NCBI GenBank assembly: GCA_003641545.1 | Contig: QNAU01000034.1 | Location: 1-9,663 of the forward strand | Reading direction: 5' to 3' | Source: Thermotoga sp. | GTDB taxonomy: Bacteria > Thermotogota > Thermotogae > B21-G9 | Length of the DNA: 9,663 nucleotides | Shown: in pieces, positions 1 to 7,757 of the stretch | Numbering within the stretch: the stretch's first letter is position 1 | Layout: every line of letters begins with the position of its first letter | The notes under the pieces: model-generated | Told to the model about the DNA's origin: nothing | Seen by the model: the letters and a program-made list of their open reading frames with translations, nothing else | The model's database searches: none | Position numbers and translations under genes: made by a program

Positions 1-1137
1 ATACGTGCCTTCCAACGATTTTGCGATCTTCTCCATCTCGATGAAAGGCAGTTCATCTGCATTCTTTTCAAGTGATTCAGCCAGCGTGAACATGCTGATG
101 AACATGGGAGAATATCCCGCGATGTTTTGCATCACTATCACACCTATACCTTTCGAGCGCACATAACCGAAGAATGTGTTGTGGGTGAGGACGGAACCTC
201 CATGCCCGATGAGTTTCATCCCCAAGAAATTCGGGAATATCATGAGTCCATACCCGTAATGTTCATCGCCGAATATACCGTAGTTCATCCTTATACGCGA
301 TTTCTCCATCAACTCCAAGCTTTCTCTTCTCACCATCTTCTTCCCCTTGAACTCTCCCATGTTCAGATACATCTCGATGTAGTTGAGCATGTCCTCCGTC
401 GTGCTCATTATGCCTCCGTCCGCCGTCACACCCAACAACGACCTCGTTTCAACTACCTTTCCATTTTTATCGAAGACGTAATGTTTCGAGACATTCCCAT
501 CCTTCAGGGACTCTTCATCACAGAATCTCGTTCTCTCCATCTCCAGAGGTTCGAATATTTCCCTTCTGACATATTCGGTGTACTCCATGCCGCTGACGTT
601 GGATATTATCAATCCCAAGAGGACGTATCCCTCGTTCAGATAGAAAAATTTCTCCCCTGGCTTTGATACAACCCATTCTTCGTATCCTCTCATGAAGTCC
701 AGAACATCCTCAGGTTTCGTGACGTGAAAGCCACCATCTGAAACACCGAGGAAGCTCCTTATGTATTCCTCGCCATACGCGAGAGCAGGTATTCCGGAGG
801 AATGAGTGAGAAGATGGTGTATCTTCACATCGTGTCCCATGACCTTCAGATCCACTGGAAGATACTTACCAACTGGATCATCCAGAGATAATTTCCCCGC
901 CTCACACAGTTTCATTATTGACAGGGCGGTGAAGGATTTCGTTATCGATCCTATGCAGAACAGCGTTTTCTCGTCCACGAAGGAAGCCGAATCCATGTTT
1001 CTGAATCCGAAGGACCTAACGTGTTTCTTTCCACCGTATTCCTCCACCACTCCCACGGTTAAGCCGGGTATCTTGGTTTGTGAAATCTTCGACATGATGA
1101 AGTCAAAAACTCTATCTTTCACCTTCTCGAATCCCAT
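1..1137 (-). CDS. Serine hydrolase, beta-lactamase / penicillin-binding protein fold (class C-like), 3' end cut by window edge
   Basis: I translated 379 codons from the ATG at 1137 down to base 1 with no stop, so the C-terminus lies outside the window. All three marks of the family are present. SITK (residues 64-67) holds the nucleophile Ser64 and general base Lys67. LLTHSSGIP (109-117) is the usual helper motif. YLN (166-168) is the Tyr-x-Asn motif, and HGG (312-314) replaces the KTG of true beta-lactamases. HGG is typical of the esterase, D-aminopeptidase and LACTB-like members, so antibiotic hydrolysis is not implied. The start is firm: GGGAGG lies 7 bases upstream and an in-frame stop sits at 1156-1158 with no other start codon between. 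The protein starts MGFEKVKDRVF with no signal peptide or membrane segment, so it should be cytosolic. It lies 13 bases after the mutase gene, whose stop overlaps its ribosome binding site, suggesting co-transcription. The substrate is unknown. Confidence 0.9.
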   Translation of the reverse strand, partial: MGFEKVKDRVFDFIMSKISQTKIPGLTVGVVEEYGGKKHVRSFGFRNMDSASFVDEKTLFCIGSITKSFTALSIMKLCEAGKLSLDDPVGKYLPVDLKVMGHDVKIHHLLTHSSGIPALAYGEEYIRSFLGVSDGGFHVTKPEDVLDFMRGYEEWVVSKPGEKFFYLNEGYVLLGLIISNVSGMEYTEYVRREIFEPLEMERTRFCDEESLKDGNVSKHYVFDKNGKVVETRSLLGVTADGGIMSTTEDMLNYIEMYLNMGEFKGKKMVRRESLELMEKSRIRMNYGIFGDEHYGYGLMIFPNFLGMKLIGHGGSVLTHNTFFGYVRSKGIGVIVMQNIAGYSPMFISMFTLAESLEKNADELPFIEMEKIAKSLEGTY

Positions 1138-1150
1138 TTCATAACCTCCC

Positions 1151-2827
1151 TCATCCTATGAATATCTTTTCCTCGTAAACCCCGTAGACTTTTCTCAAGG
1201 CATCGCTTATCTCACCCACCGTTGCATACACCCTCACCGCATCTATTATTGGATACATCAGATTTTCTCCCCTTTCCGCACTGAGTTTCACTTCCCTCAG
1301 AGCGGATTGCACTTTACCTGTATCCCTGCTCTTTTTGAGTTTTCTCAGCCTCTCCTTCTGTTTTTCCTCAAGTTCTGGATCGACCTTCAGGATCTTTCTT
1401 ATCTTACTCTCTTCCTCCATTTCAAATTTGTTCACACCAACAACGATCAATTCCCCATTCTCCACCATCATCTGCTGTTTGTATGCTGTGTCGAGTATCT
1501 CGCGCTGGACGTATCCTTTCTCTATCGCCTTGACCATCCCTCCCAATCTGTCTATCTTCTCTATGTAATCGTACGCCTTCTCCTCCATCTCATCCGTCAG
1601 CTTTTCCACATAGTAGGATCCGGCGAGTGGGTCCACGGTATCCGCCACTCCGGATTCATACGCTATTATCTGTTGGGTCCTCAAAGCGAGGGTGGCGGAT
1701 TCCTCGGTTGGAAGTGCCAATGCCTCATCGTAGGAGTTCGTGTGTAGTGATTGCGTCCCTCCAAGAACCGCGGCTAATGCCTGCAGTGTCACCCTTATGA
1801 CGTTGTTCAAAGGTTGTTGGGCGGTGAGTGTGGATCCAGCGGTCTGCGTGTGGAATCTCATCTTCATGGCTTTTTCATTTTTCACACCGAACCTTTCCTT
1901 CATGATCCTCGCCCACATTCTCCTCGCGGATCTGAACTTAGCTATCTCCTCGAAGAAGTTGTTGTGCGAGGAGAAGAAGAAGGAGATCCTGACACCGAAT
2001 TCGTTCGGATCCAAACCCCTCTCGATGGCTTTCTTCACATACTCAATTCCATCCGCCAGAGTGAAAGCCAATTCCTGAACAGCGTTGGCTCCGGCTTCTC
2101 TCATGTGGTATCCACTGACGCTTATTGGATTCCATTTTGGAAGTTCCTTAGTGCAGAATTCTATTATATCCACCACGATCTTCATGGACGGCTCGGGTGG
2201 AAATATGTATGTTCCCCTCGCGATGTATTCCTTCAGGATGTCGTTCTGAACGGTTCCACTGAGTTTTTTCCTGTCCACACCCTGTTTTTCGGCGACGACA
2301 ACATACATGGCGAGAAGTATGGCTGCAGTCGAGTTTATCGTCATGGAAGTGCTGACTTTATCCAAGGGAATCCCATCGAACAGTATTTCCATATCTTCCA
2401 ACGAGTCTATGGCAACACCAACCCTTCCAACCTCCCCCTCGGAAAGGGGATGATCGGAATCGTATCCCGTCTGTGTTGGAAGATCGAATGCGACGGACAG
2501 TCCAGTCTGTCCCTGTGATAGGAGGTATCTGTATCTTCTGTTCGACTCCTCCGCAGTTCCAAACCCTGCATACTGCCTCATCGTCCACAGTCTTCCTCGA
2601 TACATCGTCGGCTGAACTCCCCTCGTGAAGGGATATTCACCGGGGAAACCGAGTTTTTTCATGTAATCGAAACTCGGAATGTCAAGGGGCGTGTAGAACC
2701 TCTCGATCTCGATTCCCGAGGAGTTGGTGAATTTTCCCTTTCTCTCGGGGAATCTGTTCAAAACTGGCTTTAAAACTTTCTCTTCCCATCTCTTCTTCTC
2801 GGATTTCAACTTCTCAAAATCCTCCAT
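1151..2827 (-). CDS. Methylmalonyl-CoA mutase, large (catalytic) subunit
   Basis: This is the TIM-barrel catalytic subunit that, with a separate cobalamin-binding subunit, interconverts (R)-methylmalonyl-CoA and succinyl-CoA. It has 558 residues from the ATG at 2827, the usual length for the stand-alone large subunit, and ends without the C-terminal B12 domain. Recognisable blocks are [55 protein letters not shown] and [20 protein letters not shown]. By recalled alignment with the Propionibacterium enzyme, Tyr89, Gln197, Arg207 and His244 correspond to Tyr76, Gln194, Arg204 and His241 here. The Tyr/Arg pair favours methylmalonyl-CoA over isobutyryl-CoA, where Phe/Gln is expected. A GTG at 2848 overlaps the aminotransferase stop by 4 bases (GTGA) and would add 7 residues. 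I prefer the ATG because a GGGGGGAGG tract lies directly before it and the family N-terminus begins there, although the 3-base spacing is short. No small subunit, MeaB chaperone or epimerase gene is visible nearby. Confidence 0.93.
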   Translation of the reverse strand: MEDFEKLKSEKKRWEEKVLKPVLNRFPERKGKFTNSSGIEIERFYTPLDIPSFDYMKKLGFPGEYPFTRGVQPTMYRGRLWTMRQYAGFGTAEESNRRYRYLLSQGQTGLSVAFDLPTQTGYDSDHPLSEGEVGRVGVAIDSLEDMEILFDGIPLDKVSTSMTINSTAAILLAMYVVVAEKQGVDRKKLSGTVQNDILKEYIARGTYIFPPEPSMKIVVDIIEFCTKELPKWNPISVSGYHMREAGANAVQELAFTLADGIEYVKKAIERGLDPNEFGVRISFFFSSHNNFFEEIAKFRSARRMWARIMKERFGVKNEKAMKMRFHTQTAGSTLTAQQPLNNVIRVTLQALAAVLGGTQSLHTNSYDEALALPTEESATLALRTQQIIAYESGVADTVDPLAGSYYVEKLTDEMEEKAYDYIEKIDRLGGMVKAIEKGYVQREILDTAYKQQMMVENGELIVVGVNKFEMEEESKIRKILKVDPELEEKQKERLRKLKKSRDTGKVQSALREVKLSAERGENLMYPIIDAVRVYATVGEISDALRKVYGVYEEKIFIG

Positions 2828-2844
2828 GATCCTCCCCCCTGAAT

Positions 2845-4005
2845 TCACAATCTTTTCAACCTTTCCCCAACTTCTCTCAGCCTTTCCTCCTCCTCGACCA
2901 ACGAAAACCTCACCTTTTTCTTCCCGTTCTTTCCGAATATCTCACCGGGGAAAACCAGGATTCCCGTTCTTTCGAGCATGAGCTTCACGAATTCCATCGT
3001 ATCCATGTCGAGAAAATTGGAGGGGATCTTTGCCCAAACGTAGATCGACCCCTGGGGTCTTGAGAACGAGAAACCTCCCTTTTCCAGCTCCTCGCATAGA
3101 ATATCACGTCTTCTTCTGTAGATGGTTCTCAAATCTTCGTAATACTCCTCAGGGGTATCGTCGAGTGCCGATTTGGCGGACAACTGTATGGGATAGAACA
3201 CTCCGGAGTGCTTCACGGATCTGTAGGTTTTGACCAAACTCATCAGTTCAGCATCACCTACCATGATCCCTATTCGCCATCCTGCCATGTTGTAAGTTTT
3301 GGAGAAACTGAGAAATTCAACGGTGTCTTTGAAATCCCCCATCATCTCAAACACACTGTGCGATTCATTCTCGAAGAATATCTCCGAATACGCCATATCA
3401 CTCAGGATTTTCATTCCATTCTTTCTGGCGAGCATCACTATCTTGGATAAAGTTTCAAAGCTCGGGAGTCTTCCGGTCGGATTGTGTGGATAATTTAGGA
3501 CGATGGCGGATGGTTTCTCCCTCTCCATCATGGTTTCAATTTCCCTGAGAACCTCTTCATCCTTTTCTTCCGGGTTGTATGGTATTCTCTCAGCACCCGC
3601 GAATATGAGCGCATCCGAGTATGTCGGATAGCCGGGATCTGGAACGAGAACCTTTTCATTCTCGTTCAGGATGGAAACCAGAGTATCGAATATCGCTTCC
3701 TTTATTCCGGGAGTTATTATCAGGTTGTCGTGGGATGGTATGTTGACACCAAATCTTCGTTTATACCATCTCATCACCGAGTCGAAGAGCTCCTCCGCCC
3801 CAAACTTCGGAGGGTATCCATGATATCTTCTCACCTTCATGGAATCTTTCATGGTTTCCACGACCCATATCGGTGGTGGAAGGTTGGGGGAACCAACGGA
3901 AAGATCCAGAAGATCCAGTTTCCCTTCGTATCTCCTTTTCATCGAGATGACCTGTCCGATCAGATCCTTCCTTTCCTTTCTCAACTTCTCCACAAATTTT
4001 CTCAT
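2845..4005 (-). CDS. PLP-dependent aminotransferase, class I/II (fold type I)
   Basis: A 386-residue aminotransferase of the aspartate aminotransferase superfamily. It moves an amino group between an amino acid and a 2-oxo acid using pyridoxal phosphate in the cytosol. Visible landmarks are [11 protein letters not shown] near the N-terminus (35-45), NYPHNPTG (171-178, with Asn175 contacting the cofactor), DMAY (203-206, with Asp203 to the pyridine nitrogen and Tyr206), [14 protein letters not shown] (233-246, with Lys236 forming the internal aldimine) and VRFSL (365-369, with Arg366 binding the substrate carboxylate). The length is normal. The general style resembles LL-diaminopimelate, alanine and aspartate-type enzymes, but the substrate cannot be assigned from sequence alone. 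The ATG at 4005 follows GGAGG by 7 bases. It is the first gene of a likely three-gene operon with the mutase and the serine hydrolase, which hints at amino-acid or 2-oxo-acid catabolism feeding acyl-CoA chemistry (inference). Confidence 0.93.
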   Translation of the reverse strand: MRKFVEKLRKERKDLIGQVISMKRRYEGKLDLLDLSVGSPNLPPPIWVVETMKDSMKVRRYHGYPPKFGAEELFDSVMRWYKRRFGVNIPSHDNLIITPGIKEAIFDTLVSILNENEKVLVPDPGYPTYSDALIFAGAERIPYNPEEKDEEVLREIETMMEREKPSAIVLNYPHNPTGRLPSFETLSKIVMLARKNGMKILSDMAYSEIFFENESHSVFEMMGDFKDTVEFLSFSKTYNMAGWRIGIMVGDAELMSLVKTYRSVKHSGVFYPIQLSAKSALDDTPEEYYEDLRTIYRRRRDILCEELEKGGFSFSRPQGSIYVWAKIPSNFLDMDTMEFVKLMLERTGILVFPGEIFGKNGKKKVRFSLVEEEERLREVGERLKRL

Positions 4006-4030
4006 CCTTATTCCTCCAGAGATGATTTTT

Positions 4031-4039
4031 TGTTAATAT
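4031..4039 (+). promoter_or_regulatory. Extended -10 promoter for the rhomboid gene
   Basis: TGTTAATAT on the plus strand is an extended -10 (TG, one base, TAATAT) without a recognisable -35. Initiation is expected near 4046. It shares the palindromic TAATATTA (4034-4041) with the promoter for the divergent aminotransferase operon, so polymerase could presumably open only one direction at a time. Confidence 0.5.
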
Positions 4040-4044
4040 TAGCA
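4036..4044 (-). promoter_or_regulatory. Extended -10 promoter for the aminotransferase operon
   Basis: On the minus strand this reads TGCTAATAT, a TGn plus a near-consensus -10 hexamer. Nothing like TTGACA lies 16-18 bases upstream, so it would act as an extended -10 promoter. Initiation is expected near 4029, leaving a leader of about 24 bases that holds the GGAGG at 4013-4017. The leader is too short for a riboswitch. The hexamer overlaps the opposing rhomboid promoter. Confidence 0.55.
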
Positions 4045-4060
4045 TACAAGAAGACGAATC

Positions 4061-4068
4061 GAGGTGAT
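4061..4068 (+). promoter_or_regulatory. Shine-Dalgarno site that decides the rhomboid start
   Basis: GAGGTGAT matches eight bases complementary to the 16S rRNA 3' end. The in-frame GTG (4064) and ATG (4067) lie inside this match, so neither has useful spacing. The TTG at 4073 lies 8 bases after GAGG and gives the protein the N-terminus MFPLKD expected of rhomboids. Confidence 0.6.
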
Positions 4069-4072
4069 GAGT

Positions 4073-4786
4073 TTGTTCCCACTCAAAGATACCATACCGA
4101 GTTACAGGAGACCTTACATAACCGTGACCATAATAATCATAAATGTCGTTGTCTTTCTTTACGAAATGTCTCTTTCGAGAGCGGGACTGCTGAAATTCCT
4201 CTACACCTACGGTATAGTCCCCGCGAGATACACCAACGAATACTTCGCACTTAGGCTTGGGGTTTCAAGGTTCAACTTCTTCCCCTTCATATCCGCGATG
4301 TTCATGCACGGTGGCTGGCTACATCTCATAAGCAACATGTGGGCTCTTTGGTTGTTTGGGGACAACGTCGAGGACAGGATGGGTCACCTCAGATTCGCGA
4401 TCTTTTACATCCTGAGTGGAATCATAGCGAGTCTCTTTCACTTCATATTCAATTGGGATTCGCGCGTTCCGATGATAGGAGCTTCAGGTGCCATCTCAGG
4501 TGTCATGGGAGCATACTTCATTATGTTTCCACGCTCGAACATAATAACCTTCTTCCCGATCCTGTTCATCCCCATGCTCATACCTGTGCCTGCCTTTATA
4601 TACCTGGGAATATGGTTTCTGTCTCAGTTCTTCAACGGAGCTTTCAGCATAATAGCAGGTGTGAATTTTGGAGGAGTCGCATGGTGGGCACACATAGGTG
4701 GTTTTCTTGGAGGGATGTATACCCACAGGTTCTTCTTAGATAGAAGATATCTCGACAGGTTCAGATATTACAGGATGAGATGGTGA
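4073..4786 (+). CDS. Rhomboid family intramembrane serine protease
   Basis: A 237-residue, six-helix membrane protease of the GlpG type that cleaves transmembrane or membrane-proximal segments within the lipid bilayer. Numbered from the TTG start, the first helix is around 15-31. HGGWLHLISNMW (79-90) carries the His and Asn (His84, Asn88) that line the active site. Helices around 107-125 and 133-152 follow. GASG (136-139) holds the nucleophile Ser138, and AHIGGFLGG near the C-terminus supplies the catalytic His207 in the last helix. Both dyad residues are present, so it is not an inactive rhomboid. The basic C-terminal tail (DRRYLDRFRYYRMRW) should be cytosolic. GTG at 4064 or ATG at 4067 would add three or two residues; I chose TTG from Shine-Dalgarno spacing and the family N-terminus. 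Substrates are unknown. It is divergent from the aminotransferase and followed after 26 bases by a tRNA gene. Confidence 0.93.
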   Translation: MFPLKDTIPSYRRPYITVTIIIINVVVFLYEMSLSRAGLLKFLYTYGIVPARYTNEYFALRLGVSRFNFFPFISAMFMHGGWLHLISNMWALWLFGDNVEDRMGHLRFAIFYILSGIIASLFHFIFNWDSRVPMIGASGAISGVMGAYFIMFPRSNIITFFPILFIPMLIPVPAFIYLGIWFLSQFFNGAFSIIAGVNFGGVAWWAHIGGFLGGMYTHRFFLDRRYLDRFRYYRMRW

Positions 4787-4793
4787 AAAATTG

Positions 4794-4802
4794 TGATAAA
4801 AT
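4794..4802 (+). promoter_or_regulatory. Extended -10 promoter for the tRNA-Arg gene
   Basis: TGATAAAAT fits TGn-TAAAAT with no clear -35 upstream. A start about 7 bases downstream (4809-4810) would leave only 3-4 bases before the mature tRNA 5' end at 4813. The tRNA could therefore be transcribed independently of the rhomboid gene, although read-through from it is also possible. Confidence 0.5.
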
Positions 4803-4812
4803 CGAAAATGAC

Positions 4813-4886
4813 GTGCCCGTAGCTCAGTTGGATAGAGCGCCAGACTGCGGATCTGGAGGTCGGGAGTTCGAATCTCCCCGGGCACG
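4813..4886 (+). tRNA. tRNA-Arg, anticodon GCG
   Basis: A complete cloverleaf can be folded by eye. The acceptor stem is GTGCCCG (4813-4819) with CGGGCAC (4879-4885). The D arm is GCTC/GAGC with loop AGTTGGATA. The anticodon stem is CCAGA/TCTGG around loop CTGCGGA, giving anticodon GCG (4847-4849). The variable loop has 5 bases, and the T arm is GGGAG/CTCCC with loop TTCGAAT. The discriminator is G (4886). A20 in the D loop, C35 and G73 are the known arginine identity elements. CCA is not encoded (GCT follows), so it must be added by the nucleotidyltransferase. It reads CGC, and CGU by wobble. Confidence 0.97.
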
Positions 4887-4891
4887 CTTTA

Positions 4892-6241
4892 TCATCTCAG
4901 TATCTGGAGTATTTTCGTCGTCGTCAGGAAATAGATTATTATTCCGCTTATGTCCACCAAGGTTGTCATGAATGGTCCTGCCATCATGGCAGGGTCAAGG
5001 TTTATCTTCTTCGCTATCAAAGGAAGAATGGCTCCGAGGAAGTTCGCGTAGAAGACCACGATGGCCAGCGCAAATGAAACCGCTATGCCTATGGCGGTGT
5101 CTCTCACCAAAAGATAAGCTCTGAAATACAGGGCGAATCCAAGGGTGACACCCAGCACGATGCCTATGAAACTTTCCCTCAGAACTATTTTGAAAGTGTC
5201 CGAAAGTGTTATCTCTCCCGTCGCGATTCCCCTTATGATCAAGGATGAAACTTGTGAACCAGCATTCCCTCCCGTTCCTATCATGGTCGGGAGAAAGAAG
5301 GACAACGCAACCGAACTCTGTATCAATGCTTCATACCTTTTTATGACGCTTCCGGATATTGCCTCTAAGAACATCAAACCTATGAGCCACCATATTCTCT
5401 TGAATATCAACGTTCGAATATTGGTGCGCAGGTAGGGAGCTTCCACCCTTTGAACCGCGAACATTCTCTGTATGTCCTCATCCGTTTCCTCCTCCATAAC
5501 ATCGAGGACATCGTCTATCGTCACTATTCCGACGAGTCTGTCCTCACTGTCAACGACGGGGATGGCTATCAAATCGTATTTTTTCATCAGTTGAACGACC
5601 TTCTCCTGATCATCGGTCGTCCTGACGAACACGACCCTCTCGTTCATGAGATCCCCTATCTTGGTGTTCTCATCGGCGAGTATGAGATCCTTCAACTCCA
5701 CGACACCGAGCAATTTCCTCGTTTTATCTATCACATAACATGTGTATATCGTCTCCTTCTCCGGTGCTATCCTCTTGATTCTCTCCATGGCTTCTTTGAC
5801 CGTCATATCTATGTAAAGATCGACAAATTCCGGTGTCATCAACCTTCCCGCCGAATCGGGAGGATAATTCAGAAGTTCCAGAGCCTTCTTCCTCTCATCC
5901 GCTGGCAGATATAAAAGAAGTTTTCTGACAACGTTGGCTGGGAGTTCTTCGAAGAGGATCGTTCTGTCGTCCGGATCGAGTTCTTCAAGTATGGATTTGA
6001 GTCTTTCCTCTTTGAAAAGGGATATGAGTTTCTTCTGATCCTCTATTTCCATCTCGCTGAACACCTGTGCGGCGAGTTCCTTGGGCAGCAATCTGAATAT
6101 GACTATCTTCTTGGATGGGTCCAGATCCTCCATCAGATCGACTATATCTGCAGGTTCAAGATACTGCAGAATCTCCTTCAACGCCTTGTATTTTCCATCC
6201 TCTATCATCCTGTCTATGTCAACTTTGACTTCCAATCCCAT
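4892..6241 (-). CDS. mgtE: Magnesium channel/transporter MgtE
   Basis: A 449-residue Mg2+ channel of the inner membrane that is closed by high internal Mg2+. The domain order is complete: a helical N-domain (about 1-130), CBS1 (134-196, starting at GRLMTPEFV), CBS2 (198-258, with AIPVVDSEDRLVGIVTIDDV), a connecting plug helix (about 259-278), and five membrane helices (about 282-303, 307-330, 352-375, 383-409, 417-441). PTMIGTGGNAGSQ (318-330) and the last-helix stretch GPFMTTLVDISG are family signatures. Asp430 there probably matches the pore aspartate Asp432 of the Thermus thermophilus channel (recalled alignment). The ATG at 6241 follows GAGGTG by 5 bases, and the pdxT stop lies within that site, so it is translated from the cofactor operon. 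No room exists for an Mg-sensing M-box leader. Its stop is 5 bases from the convergent tRNA. Confidence 0.96.
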   Translation of the reverse strand: MGLEVKVDIDRMIEDGKYKALKEILQYLEPADIVDLMEDLDPSKKIVIFRLLPKELAAQVFSEMEIEDQKKLISLFKEERLKSILEELDPDDRTILFEELPANVVRKLLLYLPADERKKALELLNYPPDSAGRLMTPEFVDLYIDMTVKEAMERIKRIAPEKETIYTCYVIDKTRKLLGVVELKDLILADENTKIGDLMNERVVFVRTTDDQEKVVQLMKKYDLIAIPVVDSEDRLVGIVTIDDVLDVMEEETDEDIQRMFAVQRVEAPYLRTNIRTLIFKRIWWLIGLMFLEAISGSVIKRYEALIQSSVALSFFLPTMIGTGGNAGSQVSSLIIRGIATGEITLSDTFKIVLRESFIGIVLGVTLGFALYFRAYLLVRDTAIGIAVSFALAIVVFYANFLGAILPLIAKKINLDPAMMAGPFMTTLVDISGIIIYFLTTTKILQILR

Positions 6242-6250
6242 GTTTTCACC

Positions 6251-6835
6251 TCAAATTCTTTCACCGGATTCCACGATCTTCAAGAAATACTCGTGTATCC
6301 TCGTATCCTCGGTCAGTTCAGGATGAAACGAGGAGACAAGGATCTTTCCCTGCTTCACCATGACAGGAGTTCCCCCGTGTCTCGCGAGAACTTCAACATC
6401 TTTTCCAACCTTGACTATCATCGGCGCCCTTATGAAGACCGCGCGAAAACTCCTCTCCCCCAGAACTGGTATCTCGAGATCGACCTCAAAACTGTCAACC
6501 TGCCTCCCGTAGGCATTTCTTCTCACCGTGATGTCGATGACACCGAGGGTTTTCTGATTCGGATAATTCTCTATTCCCTTAGATAGAACTATCATCCCGG
6601 CGCATGTTCCGTAAACTGCCAAACCTTTCTCTATCTTTCTTCTCAATGGTTCGATGAGATCTTTCTTCTCCATGAGATTCCAGATCGTCGTGCTTTCACC
6701 ACCTGGGATCACGAGTCCATCCAGATCTTCGAGATCCTTCGGTGTTTTAACAACAACCGCATTTACACCCAGATTGTTCAGCATCATCACATGCTCTCTT
6801 ATATCTCCCTGTATCCCAAGGACACCTATCTTCAT
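6251..6835 (-). CDS. pdxT: Pyridoxal 5'-phosphate synthase glutaminase subunit PdxT
   Basis: A class I (triad) glutamine amidotransferase that releases ammonia from glutamine and channels it to PdxS for PLP synthesis. Numbered from the ATG at 6835 (194 residues, typical length), the protein begins [15 protein letters not shown]. It carries PGGEST (oxyanion-loop region, 45-50), the nucleophile Cys78 in GTCAG, and His171 and Glu173 in FHPEL. The catalytic triad is therefore intact. A GTG at 6844 would add three residues (MGK) and is better spaced from the GGTGA near the pdxS stop; I prefer the ATG because PdxT proteins normally start at this MKIGVLG. It lies 18 bases after pdxS, in the order found in most bacteria, and 9 bases before mgtE. 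Confidence 0.96.
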   Translation of the reverse strand: MKIGVLGIQGDIREHVMMLNNLGVNAVVVKTPKDLEDLDGLVIPGGESTTIWNLMEKKDLIEPLRRKIEKGLAVYGTCAGMIVLSKGIENYPNQKTLGVIDITVRRNAYGRQVDSFEVDLEIPVLGERSFRAVFIRAPMIVKVGKDVEVLARHGGTPVMVKQGKILVSSFHPELTEDTRIHEYFLKIVESGERI

Positions 6836-6853
6836 CTTTCCCACTTCGTTCTC

Positions 6854-7741
6854 TCACCAGCCTCTTTCCTGCATTTTCACCTCGAGTTCTCTGATATCCT
6901 TACCACTCATCGGTTCACCTATGTCCTCACTTATTCTGGCGAGCATGTCCGGATCATCGTAGTGCAGAACCGCCTGAACGATTGCTCTCGCCATCTTCGG
7001 CGGATTCTTGGATTTGAATATTCCAGAACCGACGAACACCCCATCGGCACCGAGGATCATCATCAGCGCTGCATCCGCTGGTGTCGCTATTCCTCCCGCC
7101 GCGAAATTCACAACTGGGAGTCTTCCGAGTTCCTTAACCATCCTGACGATCTCAACCGGTGCGCCTATATCTTTGGCGTAGGTGACCAGCTCCTCATCCG
7201 GCATGTTCTTCAGTCTTCGTATCTCATCCATGACCTGTCTCATGTGCCTGACAGCTTCGACAACGTTACCCGTTCCAGCCTCTCCTTTGGTTCTTATCAT
7301 CGCAGCTCCTTCCGCGATCCTTCTCAACGCTTCACCAAGATCCCTCGCACCACACACGAAGGGAACTTTGAACTCATGCTTGTTTATGTGGTACTTTTCA
7401 TCCGCCGGTGTCAGAACCTCGGATTCGTCTATGAAATCCACACCGATCGCTTCCAGGATCCTCGCCTCTGCTATGTGTCCTATCCTGCATTTTGCCATCA
7501 CCGGGATCGAAACTGCCTCCATTATCTCCTTTATCTTGGATATGCTCGCCATCCTGGCGACTCCACCCTGTTTCCTTATATCCGCGGGTACTCTTTCGAG
7601 AGCCATGACCGCAACTGCTCCTGCTTCCTCCGCTATCTTGGCTTGCTCTGCGGTCGTGACGTCCATTATCACACCATTTTTAAGCATCTCAGCGAACCCT
7701 TTCTTCACGACCCACGTTCCTTTTATCTCCCTGCTTCCCAT
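6854..7741 (-). CDS. pdxS: Pyridoxal 5'-phosphate synthase subunit PdxS
   Basis: The synthase barrel of the ribose-5-phosphate-dependent (DXP-independent) vitamin B6 route. It joins ribose 5-phosphate, glyceraldehyde 3-phosphate and ammonia from PdxT into PLP and normally forms a dodecamer. It has 295 residues from the ATG at 7741, close to the usual 290-295. Key residues are Asp27 in GVIMDVT, the imine-forming Lys84 in MAKCRIGH, and Lys152 in [20 protein letters not shown] and VGSGIFKS form the phosphate site, and the C-terminus ends KMQERGW. An ATG at 7756 would add five residues, but the strong GGAGGTG (7748-7754) would then overlap that start codon. It lies 8 bases before the ATG at 7741, so the shorter form is preferred. 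It follows the nicotinate phosphoribosyltransferase gene by 16 bases. Confidence 0.97.
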   Translation of the reverse strand: MGSREIKGTWVVKKGFAEMLKNGVIMDVTTAEQAKIAEEAGAVAVMALERVPADIRKQGGVARMASISKIKEIMEAVSIPVMAKCRIGHIAEARILEAIGVDFIDESEVLTPADEKYHINKHEFKVPFVCGARDLGEALRRIAEGAAMIRTKGEAGTGNVVEAVRHMRQVMDEIRRLKNMPDEELVTYAKDIGAPVEIVRMVKELGRLPVVNFAAGGIATPADAALMMILGADGVFVGSGIFKSKNPPKMARAIVQAVLHYDDPDMLARISEDIGEPMSGKDIRELEVKMQERGW

Positions 7742-7747
7742 CTCGAC

Positions 7748-7754
7748 CACCTCC
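7748..7754 (-). promoter_or_regulatory. Shine-Dalgarno site that decides the pdxS start
   Basis: GGAGGTG on the minus strand overlaps the upstream in-frame ATG (7754-7756) and sits 8 bases before the ATG at 7741. This places the true start at 7741. Confidence 0.7.
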
Positions 7755-7757
7755 ATA

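Noticed and set aside
4006..4035. A cobalamin riboswitch ahead of the operon containing the B12-dependent mutase
   Set aside because: The predicted leader is about 24 bases, far too short, and shows no B12-box-like sequence.
4896..4915. Stem CTCAG-tat-CTGGAG with TATTTT after the tRNA as an intrinsic terminator
   Set aside because: Five pairs with a bulge and a three-base loop are weak for a thermophile, and the sequence also encodes the C-terminus of MgtE. It is kept only as part of the convergent-gene finding.
6242..6250. An M-box Mg2+ riboswitch ahead of mgtE
   Set aside because: Only nine bases separate mgtE from pdxT, so no structured leader can fit between them.
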